Origin: an uncultured Pseudomonadota bacterium
GTDB taxonomy: Bacteria; Myxococcota_A; UBA796; SXON01
Direction: 5' to 3'
NCBI GenBank assembly: GCA_903844155.1
Contig: CAIMSU010000280.1
Coordinates: forward strand, 43,089 to 107,088
Length of the DNA stretch: 64,000 nt
Part shown: positions 52,855 to 61,602 of the stretch, piece by piece
Layout: each line of letters starts with the position of its first letter
Numbering within the stretch: the stretch's first letter is position 1
The notes under the pieces: model-generated
Databases searched by the model: none
What the model saw: only the letters and a program-made list of their open reading frames with translations
What the model was told of the DNA's origin: nothing
Made by a program: the position numbers and the translations under genes

Positions 52855-54447
52855 ATGCTCGCGCTCCTTGCCATCATCGGGTGTTCGCCCGACTTCGCCA
52901 ACGTCGACGGCGTGCAGATCGCAACGCTGACGGTGGCGCCAGGCTCGCTCACGCTGGACACCACACCGGCGGGCGGGATCCAGCAGCAGTTCCAGGCGGT
53001 CGCCCAGCTGATGAACGGCGACGTCGTGAACCTGCAGACGGTCGACTGGTCGTTGTCCAACGCCAGCGCCGGGACCATCGACAGCACTGGCCTGTTCACC
53101 GCGTCCAGCACGAACGGCGGTGTCACCTGGGTGACCGCCCGGTTTGACAGCGTGGATGCGACGTCGGACGTGACACTCATCTACTCGGACATCCACAACG
53201 ACGCTGGCGTTGACACCACGCTTTTTGACCCCACCGAGACAACGGGACAGGCGCTCTGGACCTATCCAACGGACGGCGTGAACTTCCCGCGGAACACCCC
53301 GGGGATCGACTTCCAGTGGGCCGACGTCGGGCAGTCAGCCGTCCGCCTGCACTTCCGCTCCGAGGTCACGGACATCACGATCTACACCACGGGCACGTCG
53401 TTCACGGCGGACGAGGCAACGTGGGCCAGCATCGCTGGGACCAACGCGGGCGGCACGGTCACGGTGGACTTGTCGCTCGCCGTCGGCGGGCAGGTGCTCA
53501 CGGCGGACCCGCTCACGCTCAACGTCAACCGGATGGACGGACAGGGCACGATCTACTACTGGAGCACGTCGGTTCAGGGGATCATGAAGGTCCCGTACGG
53601 CGGAACGCCTACTGAGTACTTGACTGTTGCGAACACGGGGCATTGTGTTGGCTGTCACGTCGTGCGCGGGGACTACATCGCGTACAGCTACGACGGCGGT
53701 AACGGCGGCATGGGCATCACGAAGCTCTCCGACAACAGCACCGTCCTCGGCTACAACACCGACCAGATCGGCAATTTCAAGTCGTTCTCGCCGGATGGGA
53801 AGTACCTGCTGGCGACGTACGCGGGCTCGCTCATGCTCTACGACGGCGTCACCGGCGCGTTCCTGAACGAGGTGGCGACGGGCGGGAACGCGACACACGT
53901 GGACTGGAGCCCGGACGGGACCCGCGTTGCGTTGGTCTTTACCGACGGCGGCGGGTGTGACTGGTCGTTCACGGGCGGCCAGATCGCGGTCATGGATGTG
54001 GTGGGCGACGGGCAATTCGGCACTCCCACCGTCATCTACGACCCGCCTGATCCCTACAACGCCTATTACCCGGCCTGGTCGCCGGACGGGGATTGGCTCG
54101 CGTTCAACGTCTCGACGCAGGACGCGTACGACGACAGCGACGCCACGCTCTACGTCATCAATGGCGATGGTGGCACACCGATCGCGCTCGCGAAGGCGAA
54201 CGCGACAACAGACATCACCAACTCCTGGCCCCATTGGGGTCCACTGCCGGACGACGACGTGCTCTGGCTCGCGTTCTCGTCCAAGCGCGCCTACGGCAAC
54301 ATCGTCAGCGGCGCCCCACAGATCTGGGTCACCGGCTTTGATCCGGCGCAAGCGGCGCTGGGCCTGGATCCCACCTGGCCGGCGTTCTGGCTCCCGGGGC
54401 AGGACCCCGCGCAGAACAACCACATCCCGGTGTGGACCAAGGGGTGA
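52855..54447 (+). CDS. Lipoprotein with Ig-like N-terminus, CxxCH site and TolB-like propeller
   Basis: 530 residues. A very short signal MLALLAIIGCS has lipobox IIGC. Residues 20-105 look like a bacterial Ig-like (Big) domain (LTLDTTPAGGIQQQFQAVAQ). Residues 264-268 are CVGCH, a single c-type heme-binding motif in the segment NTGHCVGCHVVRGDYIAYS. The C-terminal half has repeated WD40/TolB-like blades (SFSPDGKYLLATYAGSLMLY, VDWSPDGTRVALVF, AWSPDGDWLAFNV). A surface redox or sensor role is conceivable, but the heme site may also be structural. The next gene starts in a GTGA overlap. Confidence 0.75.
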   Translation: MLALLAIIGCSPDFANVDGVQIATLTVAPGSLTLDTTPAGGIQQQFQAVAQLMNGDVVNLQTVDWSLSNASAGTIDSTGLFTASSTNGGVTWVTARFDSVDATSDVTLIYSDIHNDAGVDTTLFDPTETTGQALWTYPTDGVNFPRNTPGIDFQWADVGQSAVRLHFRSEVTDITIYTTGTSFTADEATWASIAGTNAGGTVTVDLSLAVGGQVLTADPLTLNVNRMDGQGTIYYWSTSVQGIMKVPYGGTPTEYLTVANTGHCVGCHVVRGDYIAYSYDGGNGGMGITKLSDNSTVLGYNTDQIGNFKSFSPDGKYLLATYAGSLMLYDGVTGAFLNEVATGGNATHVDWSPDGTRVALVFTDGGGCDWSFTGGQIAVMDVVGDGQFGTPTVIYDPPDPYNAYYPAWSPDGDWLAFNVSTQDAYDDSDATLYVINGDGGTPIALAKANATTDITNSWPHWGPLPDDDVLWLAFSSKRAYGNIVSGAPQIWVTGFDPAQAALGLDPTWPAFWLPGQDPAQNNHIPVWTKG

Positions 54448-55064
54448 GCCTGCCTTCCGGCCGGTTCGCGGCGCTTCTCCTCGTCGGTGTCGTCGTTGCG
54501 GCGGGAGCGGCGTGCAAGAAGGGGGGCGCGACACCAAAAAGCTACGCAGCGTCTGTGTATGCTGGACCCGTCGGCCGCTCGCTCGTCTTCGAGCCCGTGT
54601 CCGCACACGCGGACTCCGGGGCGGACAGCGGCACGTCTGACACAGCGTCGGCCGACACGGGCGGCGCCGACACAGCCGCCGCAGACACAGCCGCGCCTGA
54701 CACAGGGGGCGATACCTCGGGTGACACCGCATCCGTCGCCCGTCTCACGATCGCCATCGGCGACACAGCCTGGACGATCACGCTGCCATCCGGGCCCACT
54801 GACCACCCGTGGTCGGCCGACAACGGACTCGTCGTCGACGACTCTACCCTGCTCCCGCCCACCGTCACCAAGGGCGCAAAGGCAGACGGCGTCGAGGTGA
54901 CAGACGTCGGCGCCCGGACGGTGTGGTACGGCTCGTTCCCGGACGTTGGCACCACAAGTGTGACGTCTGGCTCGCTCGCGGGGGAGTGGGCGTTCGCGCG
55001 CGACATCGGGCCGATCGCGATGCACTATGGGCAGACGGATTGGGAATTGGTCTACTACCAGTGA
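54444..55064 (+). CDS. Lipoprotein with Asp/Ala/Thr-rich linker
   Basis: 206 residues from GTG 54444, whose TGA overlap with the upstream stop suggests coupling. MSLPSGRFAALLLVGVVVA then AGAACKK gives a lipobox GAAC. Residues about 55-95 are a low-complexity stretch of SGTSDTASADTGGADT type, a surface-exposed spacer found in many myxobacterial lipoproteins. The C-terminal 100 residues are a beta-rich domain (LTIAIGDTAWTITLPSGPTD, GEWAFARDIGPIAMHYGQ) with no recognised family. It is likely a partner of the preceding lipoprotein. Confidence 0.65.
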   Translation: MSLPSGRFAALLLVGVVVAAGAACKKGGATPKSYAASVYAGPVGRSLVFEPVSAHADSGADSGTSDTASADTGGADTAAADTAAPDTGGDTSGDTASVARLTIAIGDTAWTITLPSGPTDHPWSADNGLVVDDSTLLPPTVTKGAKADGVEVTDVGARTVWYGSFPDVGTTSVTSGSLAGEWAFARDIGPIAMHYGQTDWELVYYQ

Positions 55065-55068
55065 CCCG

Positions 55069-56376
55069 ATGCTGACCGCCGATCTCATCCGCGTCCGCAA
55101 CACCCGCGAGGGGCTCAAGTGCGGCTTCGTCGACGCATCGAACGCCCGGCTCCTCGAAAAAGCCGCCGCAATCCTGACCGCGTTTGAGCTGAACGTCGGG
55201 AACGCCCGGAGCGCGCTCGACGACGCCCTCCTTGAGGCGGAGGGCGACGGCGTTGACCACAAGCTCACCCGGGGTCTCGCGAAGCTGGCGGTCGATCGCG
55301 CGGAATTCGACACGCGCGCGCCAATGCCCCCGGCCGACGTTCGCAAGGCGATCTTCGGCCTCGCCGCCCGCATCGGCCCCGTCCGCCCAGCCGCCCCGCC
55401 CCTCGACGGCGACGCCTCCGTCGACCTTCCTCGCACCGCGGACGGGCTCTGGCAGGCGCTCGGAACGCAGCTCGGCATCGACCCCAGCGAGCTCGCACGC
55501 AGCCTCTACGCTGACCTGGCGAGCGAACAAACGCTCACGTCTGTCGACGTCCCATCGGCCGGCTGGCTCCTGCATCGCTACAACGTCGCGCTCGTCCAAA
55601 GCGCGCTCCTGCACGCGCAAAAGCTCACGCTCACGCTCGCTCACCCCTCGCCGGGCCCGCTGCGCGCGCTCCTGCGCGCCCTGAAGTTCCACCAGCTCCT
55701 CGCTGACGTTCGCCGTACCGCCGAGGCCGACGCCAACGTCACCATCGTCATCGACGGTCCCGCCTCGCTTTTCGCCCAGACCACCCGCTACGGCCTGGCG
55801 CTGGCGAAGTTCTTCCCCGCGATCCCGCTGCTCGGCACCCCCTGGGCGCTCCGGGCGGACATCCTGTGGAAAGGGCGGACGACGAAGCTGGAGTTGGACA
55901 GCCGAGCCGGCCTGGTCTCCCACTACGCCGAGCGCGGCGCCTGGCAGAGTCGTGAAGCAACCTGGTTTTTCGAGCGATGGATGGAGACAGCGCCGGGCTG
56001 GACGATCGAGGTCGGCGGCCCGCCGCTGGACCAGGGCGGCGAGGGCATGGTGGTCCCCGACTTCACGATGCGACGCGACGGCGACGCGCGCCCCGTGCAC
56101 ATCGAGATTCTTGGGTACTGGCGAAAAGCGAGCTTGCAGCGCCGGCTTGCGCTGATGCGCAGGCACGGGCCGGAGCGGCTCATCCTCGCCGCGTCAAAAA
56201 AGTTGCTTCAGGCCGAGGAGCGCGAGGAGGTCGAGGGGGGGCTTGGCGACGCCGTCGTGCTTTTTACCGAGGTCATTCCGGTCAAAGAGGTGCTTCGGCT
56301 GGCGACGGCGATGCTGGACGCCACACCGCGACGCCAACGCCGATCAGCAACACCAGCGCCCACGCCCCGTCCGTAG
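55069..56376 (+). CDS. DUF790 family protein (putative PD-(D/E)XK nuclease)
   Basis: 435 residues from ATG 55069, 4 nt after the previous stop. The N-terminus MLTADLIRVRNTREGLKCGF and the later LHRYNVALVQSALLHAQKL, FHQLLADVRR, and VPDFTMRRDGDARPVHIEIL match DUF790. The D in VPDF and the E in HIEILGYW followed by a lysine fit a PD-(D/E)XK nuclease core. DUF790 genes are often beside a DEAD/H helicase in archaea and bacteria; none is adjacent here. The 3' end overlaps the convergent EamA gene by 95 nt, which is long for convergent genes. Confidence 0.75.
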   Translation: MLTADLIRVRNTREGLKCGFVDASNARLLEKAAAILTAFELNVGNARSALDDALLEAEGDGVDHKLTRGLAKLAVDRAEFDTRAPMPPADVRKAIFGLAARIGPVRPAAPPLDGDASVDLPRTADGLWQALGTQLGIDPSELARSLYADLASEQTLTSVDVPSAGWLLHRYNVALVQSALLHAQKLTLTLAHPSPGPLRALLRALKFHQLLADVRRTAEADANVTIVIDGPASLFAQTTRYGLALAKFFPAIPLLGTPWALRADILWKGRTTKLELDSRAGLVSHYAERGAWQSREATWFFERWMETAPGWTIEVGGPPLDQGGEGMVVPDFTMRRDGDARPVHIEILGYWRKASLQRRLALMRRHGPERLILAASKKLLQAEEREEVEGGLGDAVVLFTEVIPVKEVLRLATAMLDATPRRQRRSATPAPTPRP

Positions 56377-57193
56377 CCTTCGGTAGTTCGCCCAGAAAGA
56401 CCGCAGCGAGCCCCGAAGCGCCTACCGGTTCGAGCAGGATCACCGCCGCGATCACGCTGGCGGGGACGTAGCGCACCGCCCAATTGAAGCCGATGTGCCC
56501 GAGCAACTGCGGGCCGAGCGCCAGCGCGACCACCACGCCGATCGCAGGTCCAACCGGCAACAACGGCGCACCCTGCGTGAGCGACAGCAAGAGCAGGACC
56601 GCCGCCGCCGAGAGGCACACGCCCGGGCCGTACAGCGCGATGCCGACGCGCACCCGAACCGCGCTGCCAATGACAAAATAGCTCGCACCAAGCCAGCTTC
56701 CCAGCAGCGCCAGCCCGTCGCCCGCGAGCGCGCCCGCCTGCCCCTCGCCGTGCAGCGCCAGCCCAACGATGCCGACGAGCGCGACACCGACCCCAAGCCA
56801 ATAGCGGCGGGTGGGCGGTCGTCCAAAAAACATGGCTTCGAGCAAGCCCACCCACACCGGGGTCGAGCAGACGATGACGGTCGAGCGCATCACCGAGGTC
56901 GCGCGGAGCGAAGCGAACCAGGCCCAGAAATGCAGGGCGAGAAAAGCGCCGGAGAGCATGGTCAGCGCCGCGTCCCGGCCGCTCGGGCGACGAAAACCCC
57001 GACCCGCGAACGGCAACATCACGAGGCCGGCGAGGAGGACGCGGCCGAACGCGAGCGTGAGCGGGTGGGCGTCGGGGGCGAGGCGGACGAGCGTTCCCGC
57101 CGCAGAGACGGCGAGGATCGCCACGGTGAGCACCAGGGGCACGGGGATGGGCGCCGCACCGACGGTCGAGGTGGTCGGGGTTGGAGTGGACAC
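56282..57193 (-). CDS. DMT-superfamily (EamA) transporter
   Basis: 303 residues from a GTG start. Ten hydrophobic helices in two EamA repeats are visible: PIPVPLVLTVAILAVSAAG and LTLAFGRVLLAGLVMLPFAG begin the first, and the second ends with VIAAVILLEPVGASGLAAVF and LGELPKATDGAW. The sequence differs from the other EamA gene at 26331, so the two are not a recent duplication. Substrate unknown. The start is divergent from serS with 23 nt between; TAACCG lies 7 nt before the GTG and partly overlaps the mirror element of serS. Confidence 0.8.
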   Translation of the reverse strand: MSTPTPTTSTVGAAPIPVPLVLTVAILAVSAAGTLVRLAPDAHPLTLAFGRVLLAGLVMLPFAGRGFRRPSGRDAALTMLSGAFLALHFWAWFASLRATSVMRSTVIVCSTPVWVGLLEAMFFGRPPTRRYWLGVGVALVGIVGLALHGEGQAGALAGDGLALLGSWLGASYFVIGSAVRVRVGIALYGPGVCLSAAAVLLLLSLTQGAPLLPVGPAIGVVVALALGPQLLGHIGFNWAVRYVPASVIAAVILLEPVGASGLAAVFLGELPKATDGAWALVLLIGVGVAVWRPASPSPAEAPL

Positions 57194-57204
57194 GACGGGA
57201 CGGT

Positions 57205-57210
57205 TATCCG
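57205..57210 (+). promoter_or_regulatory. -10-like hexamer before serS, overlapping a divergent one
   Basis: TATCCG at 57205-57210, 6 nt before the ATG at 57217. The same few bases read TAACCG on the other strand, 7 nt before the GTG at 57193. No Shine-Dalgarno precedes either start. Confidence 0.35.
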
Positions 57211-57216
57211 CCGCCG

Positions 57217-58497
57217 ATGCTCGACCCCGCGCTCTTCGCCACGAACCCCGATGTTGTCCGTCAGAGCCTCGTGCGTAGGGGCATGGACCCAGCGCTCGTC
57301 GACCCGCTCGTCTCGCTCAACGGGCGCCGCCGGGCGCTCACGAAGGAAGGCGACGACCTGCGGCAGGCGCGAAACCAGAAGTCCCAGCTCGTCGGGCAGC
57401 GGATGAAGGCGGGGGTCGACGCCGAGGATCTGAAGGCTGAGGTGCGCGCCATCGCCGACCGGACGGGAGCGATCGAGGCTGAGCTTCTCACCGTCGCCGA
57501 CGAAGAACGCAGCCTGCTCCTCGCCCTCCCCAACCTCGTCGACCCCCTGACGCCCGACGGCAGCGACGACAAGGCCAACCCGGTCGTGCGACGCTGGGGC
57601 ACCCCGCGCGAGTTCGCGTTCGCCCCAAGGCCCCACGACGACGTCGCGGTCGCGCTCGGGATGTACGACCCCGAGCGGGCGGCCAAGCTCTCGGGGACGC
57701 GTTTTGCCGTCCTCTCAGGCGCGCTGGCCAAGATGGAACGGGCGTTGGTGGCGCTCTTCTGCGACATGGCGGAGGCGCGCGGGTACACCGAGGTGCAGGT
57801 GCCCTACATCGTCACGCGGGAGACGATGACGGGAACAGGCCAACTCCCGAAGTTTGAGCAGGATCTGTTCAAGATCGAGGGCGGCCTGCAGAACCAGGAC
57901 GCCTTCCTCATCCCGACGGCAGAGGTACCCGTCACAAACCTGCACCGGGACGAGATCCTCGACGAATCGCAGCTCCCCATCCGCTACCACGCGTTCACGC
58001 CGTGCTTCCGTAGCGAAGCCGGGTCTGCGGGGCGCGACACGCGCGGGCTGGTGCGCGTCCACCAGTTCCACAAGGTCGAGCTCGTCTGGATCACGCGTCC
58101 GGAAGACTCAGCCGCGAACCTCGATAGCCTCGTCTCGCACGCCGAGGCCGTCCTCGAGGCCCTCGCGCTGCCGTACCAGACGGTGGCGCGGTGTGCTGGG
58201 GACGTCGGTTTTGGCGGGGCGCGCGGCTACGATCTCGAGGTCTGGCTGCCCGGTCAGGCGGCGTACCGCGAGATCAGCTCGTGCACGAACTTCGGCGACT
58301 TCCAGGCGCGCCGCCTCAAGCTCCGGTTCCGGCGCGAGAAGAAGAACCTGCTCTGTCACACGATCAACGGCTCCGGCCTCGCCGTCGGCCGCACGCTCGT
58401 CGCTATCCTCGAGAACTACCAGGAGGCCGATGGCAGCGTGATCGTCCCACCTGTGCTCGTGCCGTACATGGGCGGGTTGACGCGCATCGCGCGGTAG
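57217..58497 (+). CDS. serS: Seryl-tRNA synthetase
   Basis: 426 residues. The N-terminal antiparallel coiled coil (residues about 25-105, LNGRRRALTKEGDDLRQARN) is followed by a class II core. Motif 1 lies around MAEARGYTEVQVPYIV, the serine-binding TAEVPVTNLH is intact, motif 2 is FRSEAGSAGRDTRGLVRVHQ then FHKVE, and motif 3 is NGSGLAVGRTLVAILENYQ. The start at 57217 gives the usual MLDP beginning. Two tRNA-Ser genes lie 3-4 kb downstream, which is interesting given their unusual discriminator base. Confidence 0.96.
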   Translation: MLDPALFATNPDVVRQSLVRRGMDPALVDPLVSLNGRRRALTKEGDDLRQARNQKSQLVGQRMKAGVDAEDLKAEVRAIADRTGAIEAELLTVADEERSLLLALPNLVDPLTPDGSDDKANPVVRRWGTPREFAFAPRPHDDVAVALGMYDPERAAKLSGTRFAVLSGALAKMERALVALFCDMAEARGYTEVQVPYIVTRETMTGTGQLPKFEQDLFKIEGGLQNQDAFLIPTAEVPVTNLHRDEILDESQLPIRYHAFTPCFRSEAGSAGRDTRGLVRVHQFHKVELVWITRPEDSAANLDSLVSHAEAVLEALALPYQTVARCAGDVGFGGARGYDLEVWLPGQAAYREISSCTNFGDFQARRLKLRFRREKKNLLCHTINGSGLAVGRTLVAILENYQEADGSVIVPPVLVPYMGGLTRIAR

Positions 58498-58527
58498 CTG
58501 GGCGGCTCGACCCGGGACCGGACGGTG

Positions 58528-58533
58528 TATGAT
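58528..58533 (+). promoter_or_regulatory. -10 element of the beta-helix lipoprotein gene
   Basis: TATGAT, followed after 13 nt by GGAG (58547-58550) and ATG 58556. The in-frame ATG at 58529 lies inside this element, which supports 58556 as the real start. No convincing -35 is seen. Confidence 0.5.
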
Positions 58534-58555
58534 CCGCGGCGTCCACGGAGTCTGC

Positions 58556-59737
58556 ATGTTCCTTCTCCTCACCTTCGCTTGCACCCAGCCCTGCGGGAGC
58601 GTCAAAGACGGCCCCGTCTGCGTCACCGACAGCGGCACCAACGGCGACAGCAGCGCCAACGGCGACTCGAGCGGCGGCGACTCGGACACCGATACCGATA
58701 CCGACGCCGACACGGACACGTACACCAGCGAGTACACGGTCTGTGACGACGGGACCGCCCCGTTCACGACCATCCAGGCGGCCGTCGACGCCGCCTCCGC
58801 CCGCGACACCATCAAGCTGTGCCCGGGCACCTACGACGAGAAGGTGACGATCAGCGCCTTCAACCTGTCGATCAAGGGCGCGGGCATGGACACCACCACG
58901 CTCGCCTCCACGAGCGGGACCAGCCTGACGACCGACGGCGTGACCGTCTACGTCACCGACATGAACCTTGGCGGGGTTGGTGGCGCCAGCACCGGAGCAG
59001 CCGTCAACGCCACGAATTCGAGCGTCGAACTCGACCGCGTGCGTGCGACCGGGTTGACCGGCGGCTACGGGTTCTACGGCAACAACTCGACGTTCACCAT
59101 CGACTATTCCTACATCGAGGACAGCACGCTCGGCGCCGTCATCGACCAGGACCACGGCGGCGGCCTGATCGTCTTCCAGACGGTCATACGCCGCAACGCC
59201 CCGTCCGGGTCCAGCGCCGGCGGCCAGCTCGTGCAGGTCAACGACGCGTCCGTGCAGCTCTACAACAGCATCGTCTACGACAACACGTTCAGCACCCCGA
59301 CCGGGTTCTACCTGAACGGTGGCACCCAGATCATCTGGTTCTACAACGACGTCATCGCCAACAACACCTACAGCGGGTCCGGCGCGGCGACGGCCACGCT
59401 GGAGATGGTGACCGGCGGGCTCTGGGAGAACAACATCATCGTGGCGAACAGCGCAGGCGGGCTGCAGATCGACGACGGCCCCAACGCCACCGTCGAGTAC
59501 AACGACGCATTCAGCAACACCGGGTTTGACCTCAAGGCGACCTCCGGCAGCGTGTCGGGGCCGAGCAACATCAGCGCCGACCCCAAATTCAACAACCCCG
59601 GCAGCGGCGACTTCACCCTGAAGTCCGGCTCGCCGTGCATCAACGCCGGCGACCCGATCTTCGGCCAGGACGACACGGACGGCAGCGTGAACGACATGGG
59701 CGCTTTTGGCGGACCTTTTGGAGTTTGGACGCCGTAA
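58556..59737 (+). CDS. Parallel beta-helix lipoprotein with Asp/Thr-rich linker
   Basis: 393 residues from ATG 58556 (GGAG 5 nt upstream). The start MFLLLTFACTQPCGS contains a minimal lipoprotein signal with lipobox TFAC. A short linker of SDTDTDTDADTDT type leads to a right-handed beta-helix: FTTIQAAVDAASARDTIKLC, then PGTYDEKVTISAF and repeated turns with NNTYSG and NNIIVANSAGGL. Such PbH1 domains are found in polysaccharide lyases and adhesins; catalytic residues of a lyase are not evident. Its first 25 residues mirror those of the FG-GAP lipoprotein downstream. Confidence 0.8.
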   Translation: MFLLLTFACTQPCGSVKDGPVCVTDSGTNGDSSANGDSSGGDSDTDTDTDADTDTYTSEYTVCDDGTAPFTTIQAAVDAASARDTIKLCPGTYDEKVTISAFNLSIKGAGMDTTTLASTSGTSLTTDGVTVYVTDMNLGGVGGASTGAAVNATNSSVELDRVRATGLTGGYGFYGNNSTFTIDYSYIEDSTLGAVIDQDHGGGLIVFQTVIRRNAPSGSSAGGQLVQVNDASVQLYNSIVYDNTFSTPTGFYLNGGTQIIWFYNDVIANNTYSGSGAATATLEMVTGGLWENNIIVANSAGGLQIDDGPNATVEYNDAFSNTGFDLKATSGSVSGPSNISADPKFNNPGSGDFTLKSGSPCINAGDPIFGQDDTDGSVNDMGAFGGPFGVWTP

Positions 59738-59781
59738 ACGGAGATGCTTCGCCGGCGTGCCGGGGGCAGTTGGCCCGCGAC

Positions 59782-59808
59782 TTGCAGGGGGGGGCAACCG
59801 GGTATGCT
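59782..59808 (+). promoter_or_regulatory. Sigma70-type promoter of the FG-GAP lipoprotein gene
   Basis: TTGCAG (59782-59787), 15-nt spacer, TATGCT (59803-59808). The leader then contains GGAG (59823-59826) 6 nt before ATG 59833. The same TTGCAG -35 occurs before tRNA-Ser(GCU). Confidence 0.45.
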
Positions 59809-59832
59809 GCCGGTTGAACCTTGGAGCCCGGC

Positions 59833-61521
59833 ATGTTCCTCCTCGCCCTCGCATGCACCGTTCCCTGCGGCAGTGGCACGCACCTCGAAAAGGGGACGTG
59901 TGTCGCGGACAACGCCGACTTCGGCGCGGGTGACTCGGCGACGAATACGGGGGACGACACGGGCGGGGACGCCGACACCGACACGGATTCGGATACCGAT
60001 TCGGACACCGACACGGATTCGGATACCGACCCCGATACCGATGCCGACACGGGCGGCGACACGGACACCGACAGCTCGCCCGACGCGGACGGCGACGGAT
60101 ATCCCAGTGACGTTGACTGCGACGACGCCGACCCCACCATAAACCCGGGAGAAACTGAAGTTTGCGGGAACGGCGTCGACGACGACTGCAATCCCGCCAC
60201 AGGCTGTCGCTGGTCGGGCGACGCGAACGTGACGGACTCTCCGGACGTCTTGCTCGGGCACTCCAACGGTGACGTCGCAGGGTTCACGGTCGCGGCCGGC
60301 GACTACGACGGTGATGGCGTTGGCGACGTACTGGTAGCGGCGCCATACGCGAATTCCAACGCGGGGCGGGTCTATGTGTCAACCGGCCCGGTCGTGGCGA
60401 CTGCGCGCCTCAACGACGCTACCACGGTCCTTGAAGGCGCCGCGGGGAGCGATCTCGGCCTCTCGCTGGCATTCGCCGGGGACGTCGACGGCGACGGGAC
60501 GGACGACGCGCTGATCGGCAGCCCAGGCCAATCCTACCGGGGGTCCGTGTACCTGCTGGCCGGCGGGACCGTTGGGACGAGCGCGGTGGGCGACGCGGCG
60601 TTCGCGACGTGGACCGGCAACGGATCCACCAACTACATCGGGCAGACGGTCGCTGCTGTCGGTGACGTCACCGGCGACGGCCTCGCAGACGTCGCGGTCT
60701 CCGACCCGTTCTCGTCCACGATCGCCTCGAACGGCGGCGTCATCTACATTTTCTCCGATCCGGTCGACACCAGCGGCGACGTCTCCCGCGCGGACGCCCG
60801 CGTGTACGGCGGCGCGAGCGACGGCCTCGGAACAGCCTACGGCGGGCCCGTCGACGTCAACGGCGACGGCGTCGACGACCTCGTCGCGTGGTCCCCTGGC
60901 AAGGTCGGCACGAACGGCGCGACCGGCGTCCTCGACGCCTACTACGGCCCGATCTCCGGCAGCACGCAGCCCACCCCCGACGTCACCTGGGAATCCGCGA
61001 CGCGAGCGAGCAACAACACCGCCGTCTCCGTCACAGCGGCCGGCGACACCGACGGGGACGGCGTCGGCGACGTGCTGCTCTGCGAGGCCACCGGCCCGTC
61101 GTCCGGCCCCAGCATCTGCTACCTCGTCCTCGGCGGCACGACGGGAACGCAGAACCTGGCGCTCGGCGCCGCGACGATCTCCGCCACCAGCGCGACCGGC
61201 CTCCCCCTCGAATTCGGCGACGCAGGCGGTGATCTCGACGGCGACGGCGTCTCGGACCTCGTGATCGGCGACCCCGGCAACACCACCCACGGCAGCTACA
61301 CCGGCGCCGTCCACCTCTACTACGGCCCGATTCGCGGCTCCCTGACCACCAATGACGCGGACGCCAGCTTCATCGGCGACGGAACCACCTTCATGGCCGG
61401 TTACGGCGCGGCCATCGGCGATCCGACCGGCGACGGAACCCCCGACCTGATCATCGGCGCTGCGGGCGCGGACGGAGACGCGAGCGCGAGCGGGGCCGTC
61501 TACGTCGTGCCCGGCGGCTGA
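59833..61521 (+). CDS. FG-GAP (integrin-like) lipoprotein with MopE-type metal motif
   Basis: 562 residues from ATG 59833. The signal MFLLALACTVPCGSG has lipobox LALAC. Residues about 38-90 are an Asp-rich linker (GGDADTDTDSDTDSDTDT type). Next comes the motif DADGDGYPSDVDCDDADPTI, then NPGETEVCGNGVDDDCNPAT, the putative metal-binding motif of MopE-like myxobacterial proteins. Residues about 125-562 are repeated FG-GAP blades (AGDYDGDGVGDVLVAAPYAN, AFAGDVDGDGTDDALIGSPG) that bind calcium in integrin-type propellers. It is predicted to be a surface adhesion or scaffold protein. Confidence 0.85.
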   Translation: MFLLALACTVPCGSGTHLEKGTCVADNADFGAGDSATNTGDDTGGDADTDTDSDTDSDTDTDSDTDPDTDADTGGDTDTDSSPDADGDGYPSDVDCDDADPTINPGETEVCGNGVDDDCNPATGCRWSGDANVTDSPDVLLGHSNGDVAGFTVAAGDYDGDGVGDVLVAAPYANSNAGRVYVSTGPVVATARLNDATTVLEGAAGSDLGLSLAFAGDVDGDGTDDALIGSPGQSYRGSVYLLAGGTVGTSAVGDAAFATWTGNGSTNYIGQTVAAVGDVTGDGLADVAVSDPFSSTIASNGGVIYIFSDPVDTSGDVSRADARVYGGASDGLGTAYGGPVDVNGDGVDDLVAWSPGKVGTNGATGVLDAYYGPISGSTQPTPDVTWESATRASNNTAVSVTAAGDTDGDGVGDVLLCEATGPSSGPSICYLVLGGTTGTQNLALGAATISATSATGLPLEFGDAGGDLDGDGVSDLVIGDPGNTTHGSYTGAVHLYYGPIRGSLTTNDADASFIGDGTTFMAGYGAAIGDPTGDGTPDLIIGAAGADGDASASGAVYVVPGG

Positions 61522-61544
61522 GCTGGCCTCTCCCGGCGACCCGC

Positions 61545-61550
61545 GATAAT
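61545..61550 (+). promoter_or_regulatory. Possible -10 element upstream of tRNA-Ser(UGA)
   Basis: GATAAT is AT-rich in an otherwise GC-rich gap and lies 52 nt before the tRNA. No matching -35 is evident. Confidence 0.3.
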
Positions 61551-61602
61551 GCCGCCACGATGGGCAAAGCGGCGGTTCTCCGCGCGTTCGCCCGGCGGTT
61601 TC

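Noticed and set aside
59965..60070. Microsatellite-like GACACCGACACGGATTC repeats
   Set aside because: They encode the Asp/Thr/Ser linker of a lipoprotein, a normal feature of this protein class; not treated as a mobile or regulatory repeat.
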